DNA of 64,000 bases from NCBI GenBank assembly GCA_958496175.1, contig OY292274.1, positions 65,978,630 through 66,042,629 on the forward strand. Direction: 5' to 3'. Positions within the stretch are counted from its first letter, which is position 1. Each line of letters begins with the position of its first letter. The notes beneath the pieces are model-generated. The model did no database searches and had not been told where the DNA came from. It saw only the letters and a list, made by a program, of their open reading frames with translations. Made by a program: the position numbers and the translations under genes. The DNA comes from Sisyra terminalis (Eukaryota > Arthropoda > Insecta > Neuroptera > Sisyridae). This document shows, in pieces, positions 35,836 through 48,625 of the stretch.

Positions 35836-37938
35836 ATAAAATTATGTGATAATTGTGAAAAAAGTGTTGGAATATTGGTTGGAGTCATTTATATGATTGG
35901 CGAAGGAAAATATTTACCCTCAAGTAAGTGGGAAATTGTTGTAAATGGGAAATCGGATTTGGCGTCATAGACGCCAATATGAAGCCTTACTTTTATTTTG
36001 GGTTTTAAGATAATTTTTTTAAAAATTGACCCTTGCAAAGTTTATAACGATTTAGTACTGCTATTTTTCCATATGCATATGCAAAATTTCAAAGGAGATT
36101 GCTATTTTTGTAGGAGAAAATACGTTTACAAAATAGGTTATCCAATTTCGGGTTTGAAGGATAAGTTTTGCGAATATTTTTCAGTAATTAGTCCGGCAGT
36201 TTTGGTCCTAAAAGTTTTATAAAAAGTTAGTTTAGTTATTTTTCTTTGGATATATATAAAGTTGCATGGGTGTTTACGATGTTTTCTTTGAAAAAAATCG
36301 CTTAAAAGAAGGGTCTTTCCTGATTTTTCTGAATCCATGAAATTTATGAATTTTTTTCTATCAAATAAAATTAAAATTTTACCGTAAAAACTTTACAATG
36401 AATTAGTTTAAAGTCTCCCCTACATGTTTACAAAAAATTTACAGACGATTATTGCTTTTTATGAAAAATATTCCGAAAATAAAAAATGGCGTCATTCATT
36501 GGTTAGGATAAATAATTTTTAAACATTTTTTTTCTCGAATAATATTGAAAATTTCTTAATAAAAAGTTTATGACAAATTTACTTAAACGTTTTTCTATTG
36601 ATTCTTAAAAAATGTCAACAATGATTTTTCCAGGCAAGTGGTTTTTCGAACATAAAAGTGGGCTATGGTTCAACGTTGGGGTCTTATCCAACTGGTTGAG
36701 GTTTACTATTTTCAATACCCATTATGCGATTCACCGGTGAATATCAATACTGCATTGTTGAAAAGTTGAAAAGTTTTATAAGAACAGCATTCTGTAGTAA
36801 TTTTGGTGCAACTTGTTGCACAAACGAAATTTTTTTACTACAAATATAGAATGGTTGGAGATGGATATTGGATTCTTGTTGGTAAATTCTAATCATTATC
36901 ATTTTTTTTTCAAAAAGATGGATTTTTTTTTTCGTATCTTGCATCCCAATTTAAAAGTAGGTTTTCCAAATCTTTACTCTTAAAAGTGCAGAATTACAAC
37001 TCAGACTAAAATTTGCGTATTGCCATCATTCTGACCATTAATTCATTGATATTATCCCGCAATATTATCGTTCATTTCCAAAATTGTTTGCTTAAAACAA
37101 GGCGAAGTTTAATCGACGATTGAAAACATTTCAAAAACTAACATTTTGATGATTTTATGCAGGTCTTGGACTATATAATCATCACTATCATTACCCAAAC
37201 TCAAATTGCACTTGTATTTGGAAGAAAAAATAAATATAGCTTTCGCAAATATATTTAGCACTTCATACATCATTCATTTCGTTGCAATGTTTACAAATTG
37301 CAAAAACTGGTTTTTTGTTATTCCTTCATCGTTATTCACGCCATCCATTCCAAGATGACTTGGCATATTCAACAAATATTTGCAACAAAAGCTTTGTTCA
37401 TTTGTTAATTAAAATGAGGTTCGGCATTTTAAAAAATGAAGAGTTTTGCAACAATGAATTGAATATAGCAGACGTACCAGACAGTTCTTATAGGAAATCA
37501 GTGCAGGGATCCAATAGATTGTAGACCCTTTTAAGACCCAAAAGAATCTTTCAAAAAAAGAACCTTCAAAAGTATTTATTTTCCCATTTTAATAACCCAG
37601 CAGAAAATCCCTGAATCCACGTCTGGGATTTCATGCTTATAGTTTTGTAGACCGAAGTAATTTCAACCTTGTATACACTTCGGTAGGTAGAAAGTGGCAT
37701 TGTGCACTTTTTAAAGTGTTCAATTTTTTTAATGCATTTTCAAGGACTTAAGTAAAGGGTAATTCCCAGGTAAAACTAATGATTAAAATGTGATAAGGAC
37801 TTTAATATAATATGAAAATATTAAGGCATAAAGTGGCTCTACTATAAATTTTATGAGCTTATTCAGTGATATACCACCCAATGGTTACCATTTCCGTAAG
37901 GATTTGTAAAAGTTTAGAAAATACGTAGATCTTGGAAA
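35836..37938. other. AT-rich intergenic DNA
   Basis: About 2.1 kb with no gene or repeat family I can support. A short plus-strand ATG stretch at 35892 ends in a good donor (CAA|GTAAGT at 35924) but is too short to call. Confidence 0.35.
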
Positions 37939-38159
37939 CAGGCCCTGCTCTAGCAAATTTGCCGCCCTGGGCAAGATGAAAAAATGCCGCCCCTTCAGGG
38001 TTGAAAAAACACAGAGTTTTAATATCACAAAATTTTTATTATTAGTTAATTTTTAATTTTAAATTTTTAATATTGTGTATCAAATATGACAAAATGCCGC
38101 CCCTGAAATTTTCCACCCCGGGCGACTGCCCGGGTTGCCCACCCCTAAAGCGGGGGCTG
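37939..38159 (+). mobile_element. hAT-like MITE family C, copy 1
   Basis: TIRs CAGGCCCTGCTCTAG and (complement) CAGCCCCCGCTTTAG are flanked by the perfect 8-base duplication CTTGGAAA (37931-37938, 38160-38167). The ends are GC-rich (GCCGCCCTGGGCAAGATG, GGGCGACTGCCCGGGTTG); the middle is AT-rich. Confidence 0.9.
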
Positions 38160-38374
38160 CTTGGAAAATCAATTTAAAGATTAATGCAATTGATCAATAT
38201 ATAAATGATCTTACTGTCCTTATCTAATCAATAACGTAATTGTTTAGTAAAACAAAGATGAAACAAATGTATCCCACTTCACAAGAAGCTCTTTTATTTC
38301 TTATTTTCAAATTTGAAATAAACCATAATTAAATTTAATTAAAATAAAAATCATATTTCATTCGTAATTGAAAA

Positions 38375-39930
38375 CCATGACAGCCTCTGACATATATTAA
38401 CGGATATGCAATTGTTGCATTTTAGATTGGCTGTCAATTTAAAGAATTTCATTCTTGCAAATAAGTGCAATTCTTTTGTAAATAAACACGAGTATTCCTA
38501 TCACTGTTCAATCAGTTATTGAACTTTGATTAAGACAGCGATGGAAGCTAAAAGTAAATTTTAGATCGGAAAAATGTGCTCTTTCGTAAACTTCAATTGA
38601 TTAATGTGTTACAAATTTAATTCGGTCATTGTCTGATCAAATAAATAATTCAATAGGATGATAGTGACAAAACATTTCTAATATTCCATTCAAAGAATTG
38701 ATTTAAGTAGGCTTTAATCCAATTACAATTGCAGGTAGACCCCCGTGGCGCAAAATTGAAATCCAACTGATGTCAATTTTTTTCCATTTTTTTTTTATAT
38801 AACCATAATTAATTAATTGGATTTTGACAGTTCCGATAAATGAAGGTGTCATTGTTACATTTGAATGTTGTTTTTTTAGTTTATTTTTGATGCAATTTAC
38901 ATCCAAAGAATTTTAAAATGAAATATTTTGCCGTCGGAATATCGATCATAACAATCAATCACAGTCATGCTCTGTCATTGTTTAACCAATCATTTGTTTC
39001 ATTCATAGATCTATACGTGAAATATCTTCACATTTAAAACTAATTTCAAATAAGTTTTAAACTTTTTCAATTTGTTGATAATTTATGTAGGAAACCAATA
39101 AAGAAAAATATTTTTTTATAAGTCGTTTAACTGATATGATGTTTGACAGTTCCAAAAATGGAGGTGCCATTGTTGTATTTGAATTTACGTAAAAACAAGT
39201 TTTCAATCGATACATTTCTAATTCCGAATCTTACAAACATTTTTTTATATCTATTTCTTGATACAATCAATGAATTTATACCTGACCACCCTTCTTCGGA
39301 ATTTCAATCATATAACAACTATCGTCAACAACTATTGTCACGTTTTGTCTTTGTCTAACCAATGAACGCAGTCATTGGTATGAGAGTGACAAAACATTTT
39401 GTGTAATTCCATTACCTAAAATTTAGAGTTTGAAATAAGATGAGTCCAAATTTTGTGATTTAAGTTTCGATTATGTTATAATTACATCAAATTTGTTGTC
39501 TTAATCAAACAAATTCTGACAATTTTAAAAATTAAATTTTGCCTTTTGTTTTGTAACGATTTTTTGCACTCATATTCCATCACTGTCATATTAATCGACG
39601 AATTGATTTGTATGACAGTGACCAAACATTTTTAGCGATTTCCAATCCTAAAGGATTGAATTCCCGGAATTTTCAATGATAATTTTTTTCAAAGGTTCTA
39701 AATTATTAAAATAAAGCCTAAACGGACTTGAAACTTTTATATCCTTTCTATTTTGAACTTTTATATGATCTTTTGATAAGTTATTTTCAGCGAATCAATT
39801 CTGACAGCTCCAAAAACGGAGCTTTGTTTATTTGAGTTATCACAATGGTTTCTTCTCATTGTCAAACCAAACTATAAATTGGGTAGTACGAGAGAGATAA
39901 AATATCTTAAAGAATATCTATCCCATCTAT
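38375..39930. repeat. Very degenerate tandem-like region, period perhaps 320-330 bp
   Basis: Phrases recur at loose intervals: TTTGACAGTTCCAAAAATGG-like text at 38822, 39142 and 39798, CATTGTTxxATTTGA after it, and GTGAC(A/C)AAACATTT at 38665, 39385 and 39618. The first series fits a 320-328 base period; the others fit less well. The region lies between the two MITE C copies. Confidence 0.4.
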
Positions 39931-39983
39931 CCCAATATTTCTGTTATATCCTCATAATAAAAGGGTTTTCTTCTCATCATTAC

Positions 39984-40223
39984 CAGGCCCTGCTCTAGCA
40001 AATTTGCCGCCCTGGGCAAGATGAAAAAATGCCGCCCCTTCAGGGTTGAAAAAACACAGAGTTTTAATATCACAAAATTTTTAATTTTTTGGAAAAATAT
40101 TTTTTTAACTAAAAACTATTTTTTTTACATTTTTGTTCATATATCAAATATGACAAAATGCCGCCCCTGAAATTTTCCGCCCCGGGCGACCACCCGGGTT
40201 GCCCATCCCTAAAGCGGGGGCTG
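39984..40223 (+). mobile_element. hAT-like MITE family C, copy 2
   Basis: Same orientation and ends as 37939-38159; the AT-rich middle is longer. Flanking TCATTAC (40224-40230 and before 39984) is a target duplication of 7-8 bases. Confidence 0.85.
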
Positions 40224-40348
40224 TCATTACAGATACATAATTCCATAAGACTTTAGCTAAAATTATTTTAGATTTTGATCGTTTCGAATTTTCGTCCCCC
40301 TATTATCATGAAGATACAAATCGATATATATAAAGCTAAGTTTTATTC

Positions 40349-40500
40349 AAAGTTTATAAAATACACAGGTGGCCTCATGCGCTACGTAACGTATCCAGAA
40401 GAAATTTGTACATATTTTCAGACTGATTCAAATTTCAAAATTCTTCGTAAGACGTCATTTTTTTTTTCTAATGGGGCAACCTGTGTAATTTATAAACCTT
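40349..40500 (-). mobile_element. MITE family B, reverse copy
   Basis: Reverse complement of the 35140-35283 copy, including AGACGTCAT and the terminal TTTATAAACCTT. 152 bases. Confidence 0.85.
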
Positions 40501-40844
40501 AAGTTGTATTAGGCTATTACTGAAGAATGGCTGGACTGATTTTCATAATCTATGATTTTTTGGATTCGTCTACGCTTAGATTAACAAAATAACTATAAAA
40601 TATTAGGAAAATTATGAATAAAATGCTTTATGATCAATTCCGCGACCTAAAAAATCTCATGTTTCTAATACATCAATGAAATAATACAAATATCGTAATA
40701 TTTTTCGTGCTGATATTTATAGAATTACAGCCAAAATGGCTATAGGATTTCAACTCAATATATTTTATTATACTTAGCAAATGCGTAGAAAGTGTAAAGA
40801 GTAGTGAAAGCATATAAATTATTTTTAAAATCAGAATCACCAAA

Positions 40845-40915
40845 ACTATTATGGGTACCAGGTCACAAAGAGGGTCACTAGTGGGTCGACAAACTAATTA
40901 AAAAGAAACATGTTT
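40845..40915 (+). pseudogene. LINE RNase H fragment
   Basis: The plus frame reads LWVPGHKEGH, a stop, then WVDKLIKK, matching the WVPGHxGxxGNExAD motif of LINE-borne RNase H domains. Too short to place further. Confidence 0.45.
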
Positions 40916-41744
40916 AAATCTTTGTTTGCCATTTTGAAATCTAAAAAAAAAAGATCACTATATGTACAAAGAAATGAAGAGAATACCAAAAGAAGAGAAA
41001 CAAACTTTGTAACTTTGTACGCTAAAAATAAATTTGAGTATGCTAATGCATCCAAATTAAACTTTCGTCAAACTTTATAACAGCATACAATACAATTGTA
41101 TTGCATGATTGGTATGATCTTCCTGTATTAATCTCTTTATCACAAAACAGTCCACTTCTGCTAAAATAGCATTACAAATTTTCCATTTTTTTGAAAATCT
41201 ATTAGTTAAGTTTAATATTTCCTTCGTAATATTTTTATTTAATTTTTGATTTATTAAATTGGTTAAATGTTCAAAAATTTGACTAGGTAATTAATACTTG
41301 AAAGACTATATTAATACAATTAATACTTGAAATTTGTGGGAAATTAAATTGGATTTAAATATAATATATCACTATAAAGAGGATATTTTTTTAAAAGTCG
41401 TTTATTCATGCTACTGGTATTGTATTCATTATAACATTATACAACTTATACGAAATCTATCGTTAGAATTATCCGTTTTATTCTTTTATATGTTAGACAT
41501 AAAATGTCTTCAATTTTGAAGAAATCAAAATTGTCAATGCTTTTAATTTTGCCAATGCAAAATTTACTGCTGTTTAGTATAAAATATTAAAATATTAAAG
41601 TATGATGACAAATGTGTTTTCTTCCGAAATTCGTAAACAAATATTTGAGCTGTTAAAATAATATGAAATTTTAGAAACGCGGTCAAAATAGTGTTTCCTC
41701 GATGTCAAATTTCTTTGTTAAACTTTTCGGATATAGAGATTTCA

Positions 41745-42125
41745 TAGAAAGTCTGCAGAACATCAACGAAAAATATAATTCCAGATGTACCTACTATTAA
41801 ATTTACCAAACATTTTTCTTAATGTCTTATCTTTAGCCCCTCAAGGTGTTTCTCCAATAGTAGAATTAAATTTAAATTTACTAAGTTCTTGCCATACGTT
41901 AAGTCGTTTATAAGATTATTTAAAAAAAACCGTAAATGTATCTAAAATACCAAATAGTGAGATAGCTCCTTTGGTATTTTGTGTGATATTCATAATAACT
42001 AAATTTAATATATGTGCATTACACTTATTATGAACTTGATTTGGTAAAATTTGATTTAACGATGCATTAAAATTATGCATTATAAGTACCTTACATTTTG
42101 GCTGTACCATCATCTAATATCAATT
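41745..42125 (-). pseudogene. hAT transposase fragment (ZMYM1/Zaphod-like)
   Basis: On the minus strand NKCNAHILNLVIMNITQNTK then ISLFGILDTFTVFFK is readable, followed in another frame by LTYGKNLVNL-type text and GAKDKTLRKMFGKF. The order CxAHxLNLV...SLF...WSKDKAL is that of hAT transposases of this branch. Frame breaks show decay. The stretch 40916-41744 before it shows nothing else. Confidence 0.65.
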
Positions 42126-42299
42126 TTTATATTTTTTAAAATTTTGCATATAAGGTTACAGATATTTTCTCCTGTTGTTGAAGTACAATTAACACAGAAA
42201 AATAGATAAAGCACAATTCACAAGTTAAATTGAAATAGATAGAACTGCTAATTGTAAAAATTAAATATCTTTCATTAGAAAAGATAAGAACATGACTAT

Positions 42300-43774
42300 T
42301 GATTTTAAAAAAATGATGATTTTTTTTCTTAATTATATCGAAAATATTGTTGGGAATGACAAAAAAAAACCTTTGAAAGTTTAAGTTCCTAATATTAAGT
42401 ATTAAGAGGTGCCGCATCGCAAATTTCGATTTTCCATTTAAATAACATGGGAACAATATTCTCTTGCACTTTGGAATTTTATAGCTCCCGTTGGTGACAA
42501 TATTTCGGAATGAGCAAGGTATATTCTTGTAGAAAATTGAATGATCTACAAAAAAGGTCTGTTACTAGTTTTTGATATATTTCTTCCTTCAAAAGTTTTT
42601 CGCGGTCAAAGTTGAACTAAAGAGAAATTTTAATATTTTTTCAATTTTTGACGCAACCATCAATTTTATGAGAATATTTTATGGGACATTTTTTGTAGAG
42701 CACTTTTTTTCCTATAATTTATCTTTATAAAAGTTTTTGATATTTTTCACAGGTCCTTAGTTATTTAATTAAAATAAAAAATTATGTTAAAAATATAATT
42801 CCTGGAATTTTCAGTTTAATGCAAATAACTTAGGACCTGTAAAAAATATCAAAAACTTTTATGGAGATAAGTAATAGAAAAAAAAGTGCTCTACAAAAAA
42901 TGTCCTATACAATTTTCTCATAAAATTGATGGTTGCGTCAAAAAATTGAAAAAAATATTAAAATTTCTCTTTAGTTCAACTTTGACCTCGAATAATTTTT
43001 AAAGAAATAAATATATCAAAAACTTGTAACAGACCTTTTTTGTAGATCGTACAATTTTCTACATACAATTGTTATCGATAATATTGCTTCATTTTTTATT
43101 ATTAAATTACTAACAATAACAATAAGTATTAACAATTAAATTAGTATACATTGTATTTTAATTCTTTAGATTTACACCTATAAAAACATTAAACATGTTA
43201 AAACTCATATGCATACAAAAAATCCTTAAATTTTCTCCTATTCATGAGTTTAAAGACAAGCATAGATATTTCTAAACATATTTTGGTTTAAATAATTAAA
43301 TAACTTAGTACTTGTGAAAAATATCAAAAACTTATAAAGAAATAAGTTATAAGAAAAAAAATGCTCTACAAAAAATGTCCTGTAAAATTTTCTCATAAAA
43401 TTGATGGTTGCGTCAAAAAATTGAAAAAATATTAAAATTTCTCTTTAGTTCAACTTTGACCACGAATAACTTTTGAAGGAATAAATATATCAAAAACTTG
43501 TCGGAGATCTTTTTTGTAGATCGTTCAATTTTCTACAAGAATATACCTTAGTCATTCCGAAATATTCTTACCATCGTGAGCTATAAAATTCCAAAGTGCA
43601 AGAGAATATTGTTCCCATGTTATTTAAATTTAAATGGAAAATCGAAATTTGCGATGTGGCACCTCTTAATATTAAGAGCTTAAACTTTCACAGGATTTTT
43701 TTTGTCATTCCCCACAATATTTTCGATATAATTAAGAAAAAAAGATTCATAATTTTTTTTTTTGAATCAGTGTA
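42300..43774. repeat. Palindromic element P2, copy B (rearranged)
   Basis: 42300-43064 is a left arm plus most of a right arm. 43065-43290 is unrelated AT-rich sequence. 43291-43774 is a second right arm that begins at the dyad and ends GAATCAGTG. So the copy has one left and two right arms. Confidence 0.85.
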
Positions 43775-44746
43775 ATGACTATAATTGTGGGCCGACAGGC
43801 CCACCAGGATATTCCCGATATCCCGGGAATATATTAGAAAAACATAAAAATATTTTGTTCAAAAAAGTACTGAAGAATACAGGAACATTCCCAGCATCGA
43901 GTCCTTGACTAATAGCTCCTTAGGAGAAATTTAGTCAAAAGAACAATAGTTTCGAGGAACACAAACTTTATAGATATTTCAAAGGAAATATGTTAAAAAA
44001 CTATCATATTGAATAAGTGAGATTTTATGAGCATTTCAAATGCATATGGGTTTTAATAACTTCAATATTCTTACAGATATGATTCTTAATATGTTCTACC
44101 TAAAAAAATCACATGATTTGTTATAATCAAGCATAAGTATGTATACTTAAAAATGTGGCAATATTACCGATATCAATTAATTTTTGCAATTCAATTTTAA
44201 GTGGTACGAAGTTCACCAGGTCCTCTAGTTTCATATAAATTTTAACATTCATTGGATAAATTTCAATCCTCAAATGTTTTTTTTGCATTTTACAATGAAG
44301 GAATGCACATCAGACTACCATTTGCTTTCTGCATATTGATCATTATCGATCAATCATATAGTCGTACACTGCGATTTATCAAGCGGAAAAAAATGCTTTA
44401 GATCATTAAATCTTTTCATTGCTATGAAAAATTTGAAAAACTCCCAAATATGCAGGTTGAACATTATAACATCAAGTCTTGTAATATGTTATCAGTGGGG
44501 AAGGTTCTACAATGAAAAAAGGTAATTTAAAATGCAAGGTATCATTAATTATATTATGGCGATGTGTTGTGGGGGTTGAAACCTCAAACTTGTTGCATCA
44601 CCGCGTCGACTAATCGCGAACCCTTATTATTTTTAAATTAGCAAAACTTTTACATTCATTTCGGGTTTTTATTTTTTTTTTTGGGGTTCGGTTTTTTTTT
44701 AATTCCTCCACTTCCAAATTACCAAACCGAAAATTTAATTTTAGTC
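43775..44746. other. AT-rich DNA upstream of a possible promoter
   Basis: No gene or repeat recognised. 44570-44630 is locally less AT-rich (GCATCACCGCGTCGACTAAT), as expected near a promoter. Confidence 0.3.
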
Positions 44747-44892
44747 CGTTCAGTCGTGAGTTGAAGGTAGCGCGTGTCATGCGCACTGGTCGTATAGTGT
44801 TATCGAGAAAATACCTTTAACTGACAATTAAGTGTTTATAAACATTAATATTTGTGTTATTGTTGCGAGAAATTGTTTAATTTATTGTTGGG
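44747..44892 (+). promoter_or_regulatory. Possible transcription start and non-coding first exon
   Basis: TCAGTCGTGAG at 44747 fits the arthropod initiator (TCAGT). The following 140 bases contain a GC-richer 5'-UTR-like patch (GGTAGCGCGTGTCATGCGCA) and end in a strong donor, TTGG|GTAAGTG at 44893. No downstream coding exon on the plus strand was found in the window, so the gene would continue far away or outside. Confidence 0.35.
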
Positions 44893-46252
44893 TAAGTGAA
44901 TTTGGAGTGTAATTTTTCGATGGATTGTTGTAAATGATTTTTTGTAGGTCAATGCTTTTTTTCTATTTCAAGTCTGGGTCGATCTAACCTAGTTTTATAT
45001 TATTGTGCATACCGTAAACATTGTCTCAATAATTTTTTTTTTTTTGTAAGTCGTATGATTGGAATTGACAAATACAATGATTAACACTTACCTGTCATGC
45101 AAAATGAAATCGCCAAAATACACAAGACCGTTGAATATTGGTTACACTTGGCCATGGTGGAGGTGTACGACAATTTCCAATCACGTCCCCCGAAATACTG
45201 AAATCTTCGATTTTTGTTCACACGTCCCCTCGTTTTGGTGGTGACGGAATAATGCCAATCTATTGCTACAATATAATCACAATGATTAAAATCCCCAGCG
45301 ACGGTATTTCCAAGGAAATCTCAATCCAACCGCAGAACTAATACTTCAATGTAAACAAAAACTGGGGAATTAATTTTCAAGAAAACATGCAATAATCGTA
45401 TCTGACAAGTATGCCAACAATTTTAATGATCTCTTAATGTTCCATATTTGTTCTCGTTTATCTAAACACTCATAAAAAACTTTAACCTTTCAGTTTGAAC
45501 TTGATAAATGTTGGCGAACGCCACAATGAAAAATTCGTCAAACACAGCCAGCCATAAAACACTAAAGAGCACCCATAAACTTCACGACCTATTTCATTGA
45601 AAACCACAAAAAATTTTCGGCGAAATTATTCCCAAAGTAGCGAAAAACGATAAACTTATATCACAGTTCTTGATTCTTTATCAAACGGAAATGGTTTCTA
45701 GTATCAATGTAGAAGGTTGATCGGAAAAATTGTAGCACTGGTTGGCTAATAGAAAATTACTGATGGAAATTAATGCAAAGGTTCAAGGTGGAAGTTTTTC
45801 TTTTCTATTTTTTTAATGGCCAGAAGAATGGATTACAATGTTTTGGTTGGAGAATGTTGAGTTGAAAAACATCCTTTGGGCTTAATGAATTGATATGATA
45901 ATGGTTGGATGATTGAATAATTTAGCAATTATTGGAAAAGAACGGAAAGTGGCAATAAATTGCCAGTTCCTACTACATCTGTAGGGACTGGCCGACAAAA
46001 TAAAAGTTTTTCAATTAACTTTTTCCATACTTTTCGATTCCATCTTTTGTAGTCTGCCTTACGGCAGATTTAACTTCTGGAATGGTTCTGGAACAAATCA
46101 CAAATTTCAATATTTATGTTTTTCTTTGGTGTTCCCAATGTATCTTCGTCTTAATCGATTGTATTACGACAAAATTATGAAATTATTTACTGAATTAGTT
46201 GGTACTTTCGACTTCGGTTGTGTGCCACAATAGTGAAACGAGGTTTCTTGAA
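44893..46252. other. Intron-like or intergenic DNA
   Basis: AT-rich; small ORFs at 45059-45341 overlap in different frames and look random. No repeat recognised. Confidence 0.3.
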
Positions 46253-46842
46253 GGACATTTATTTTGTTATTTTTACAATGATTAATAGAGATTTATAAAT
46301 GGAAAGATTGGTCGTAAATAATTTATGAATGGCCCCTTTTATAGTAAAAGGAAATGTAGTTATATTTGATATAGTTTACAATTGTATATCCTTGTAGATT
46401 AGTCAATAAATATTTCTATAGTGTAGACCAGATGTCGCCAATCGTTTTTATCCAAAGAGCAGTTTATAAGATGGCAGTTTTAATATGTATAGGCAATATA
46501 TTAAGGGTTCAAGTCCTTTTTAGGGATGTCAATATTTGGCAACGTTGCATTTTTCAAATAAATCAATTTAAAATGAATTTGAATTAAAAAAAATTCGTGA
46601 ATAAAATTAGGACATTTATTTTGTTATTTTTACAATGATTAATAGACACTTTTAAATGGAAAGATTGACCGTAAATAATTTATGAATGACCCCTTTTTAG
46701 TAAAAGGAAATGTAGTTATATTTGATATAGTTTACAATTTGTATATCCTTGTAGATTAGTCAATAAATATTTCTATAGTGTAGACCAGATGTCGCCAATT
46801 TTATTAAATCTAAGAACACTTTATATGATGGCAGTTTGTATT
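46253..46842 (+). repeat. Direct duplication, two 230-bp copies, 358 bp apart
   Basis: 46253-46480 and 46611-46842 share GGACATTTATTTTGTTATTT through GTGTAGACCAGATGTCGCCA with only a few changes. The spacer (46528-46600) contains TTTGGCAACGTTGCATTTTT, also found in the hairpin at 48457. Confidence 0.85.
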
Positions 46843-46850
46843 ATGTATAG

Positions 46851-47374
46851 TAGACTTATTCAAAAAAAAAATATTATTTTTTTTTTCATAATTATATCGA
46901 AAATATTGTTAGAAATGACAAAAAAAAATCCTGTGAAAGTTTAAGCTCTTAATATTAAGAGGTGACGCATCGCAAATTTCGATTTTCCAATTAAATAACA
47001 TGGGAACAATATTCTCTTGCACTTTGGAATTTTATAGCTCACGTTGGGGACAATATTTCAACAATGTTTCGAAATGACTAAGGTATATTCTTGTAGAAAA
47101 TTGAACGATCTACAAAAAAGGTCTTGTACAAGTTTTTGATATATTTATTCCTTCAAAAGTTATTCGAGGTCAAAGTTGAACTAAAGAGAACTTTTATTTT
47201 TTCAATTTTTTGACGCAACCATCAATTTTATGAGAAAATTTTATAGGACTTTTTTTGTAGAGTACATTTTTTTCTATAACTTATCTCTATAAAAGTTTTT
47301 GATATTTTTTACAGGTTCTAAGTAATTAAAAAAATAATTTTTATGTTAAAAATATAACAATTCAGAGAATATTA
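46851..47374. repeat. Palindromic element P2, copy C (single left arm)
   Basis: From TAGACTTATTC at the tip to AACAATTCAGAGAATATT, the dyad of the full element. The right arm is absent; ordinary sequence follows at once. Confidence 0.85.
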
Positions 47375-48456
47375 TGGCCCCTAACCTTGTTATTGACCTC
47401 GCGGACTTAAGATTCTTATTCTTATTTTTTCCTGGATACTTTTAATTTACGTTTTGTTCTCATTTTTTTGATTTTTATGTAGAAATTAGGATATAAAATG
47501 ATGAAATTTTGATCATGGAACTGCCAAATTCTCGCGACTTCGTTTGAGTGGTGCAGTTTCAATAAAAAAAAAATTATCAGCACTAAGAAAATTCGATCAT
47601 TTAAAGTTTCGGAAATGAAATTTTCTCTACAAAGAGTCCTCTTCGATTTTCCTATTCTTATTATGGCATTATTCTGCCAGGTTTGGTAGAAATTATTTGC
47701 CAAAAATGTTTCTTTTCTAACCAATTAAATGCAGTAATTTCCTCTGATAATTCCCAACTTTTGTTCGCAGTTGTTGGTAAAATTTTGTTTGTGTAGCAAA
47801 TATTTTTTTGATAAATAAAATTAATCCCTTGATCTCTTGTGATATAAAATTCGTATAAATAAAGCCCCAAGCCCCAATTCAATCTCCTTATAGTACAATC
47901 CATATGTAATTCCCCTGTCCATATTAAACTTATGGTAAAAATTCGTTAATGTTTTAGGTTTATTAAAATTATTGATTTTTTATTTTAATAAATTATATCA
48001 AGGTGAAAAGGTCATTGATGATTATTGTAGGAGTTGATTATCAGAATGAAGGGAAATTGCGATTTTTTAGTATCAGGTGTCTTGATTCCTTGATAAAATA
48101 TCCCTAGACAAAACATCCTCGACAATTGATCCTTCGATTATTAACTACTCATTTGTTTGTACCCTTGTTTATTAAATACCCAAAATCAATTTTTTTCACA
48201 AGTAATTATTTTCCTTTCTTCTCTTCTTGCGTTTTTTTTTATTTTTAAGAATATGATCACAGAAAGCTATGCACTCCATAGGCACAGATCCTGGGGCCGT
48301 GCCCCTCCACCCTCACCAGGGCTTCGCCCCACAATCTCAAGTTCTGCTCATTAATTATGTCCCGATTTATTTGCAAGTTAAATTACAAAATAGAAAATTT
48401 TCAACGTTGTCAGATATTGATGTTGTTTCGGCCCATGTGTACTTTAGGACACCTAC
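47375..48456. other. AT-rich intergenic DNA
   Basis: ORFs at 47422-47903 on the minus strand overlap and show no domain; not supported as genes. 48285-48345 is a short GC-rich patch (CCAGGGCTTCGCCCCAC) of unknown origin. Confidence 0.3.
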
Positions 48457-48625
48457 AATCTGGCAACGTTGCATTTTCGACTTTGTTTTTAATTTAATTC
48501 GCGAATAAATCGGTTCATAATGAAAATTTAGCCACAAAAGAGAGCATTATATTAGAATTAAATCATCAAAAAAATCGCGAATTAAATTAAAAACAAAGTC
48601 AAAAATGCAACGTTGCCAGATTGTT
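48457..48625. repeat. Short hairpin element
   Basis: ATCTGGCAACGTTGCATTTT...TTAATTCGCGA and its reverse complement (48574-48625) form arms of about 50 bases around a 70-base loop. A half-copy lies at 46528-46600. Confidence 0.7.

Noticed and set aside
35892..35923. Short plus-strand start exon (MIGEGKYLPS then GTAAGT)
   Set aside because: Only ten codons, no downstream exon recognised, and next to a decayed repeat; chance is likely.
47422..47903. Two overlapping minus-strand ORFs of 80 and 100 codons
   Set aside because: Overlap in different frames, AT-driven Lys/Ile/Asn content, no domain or splice context.
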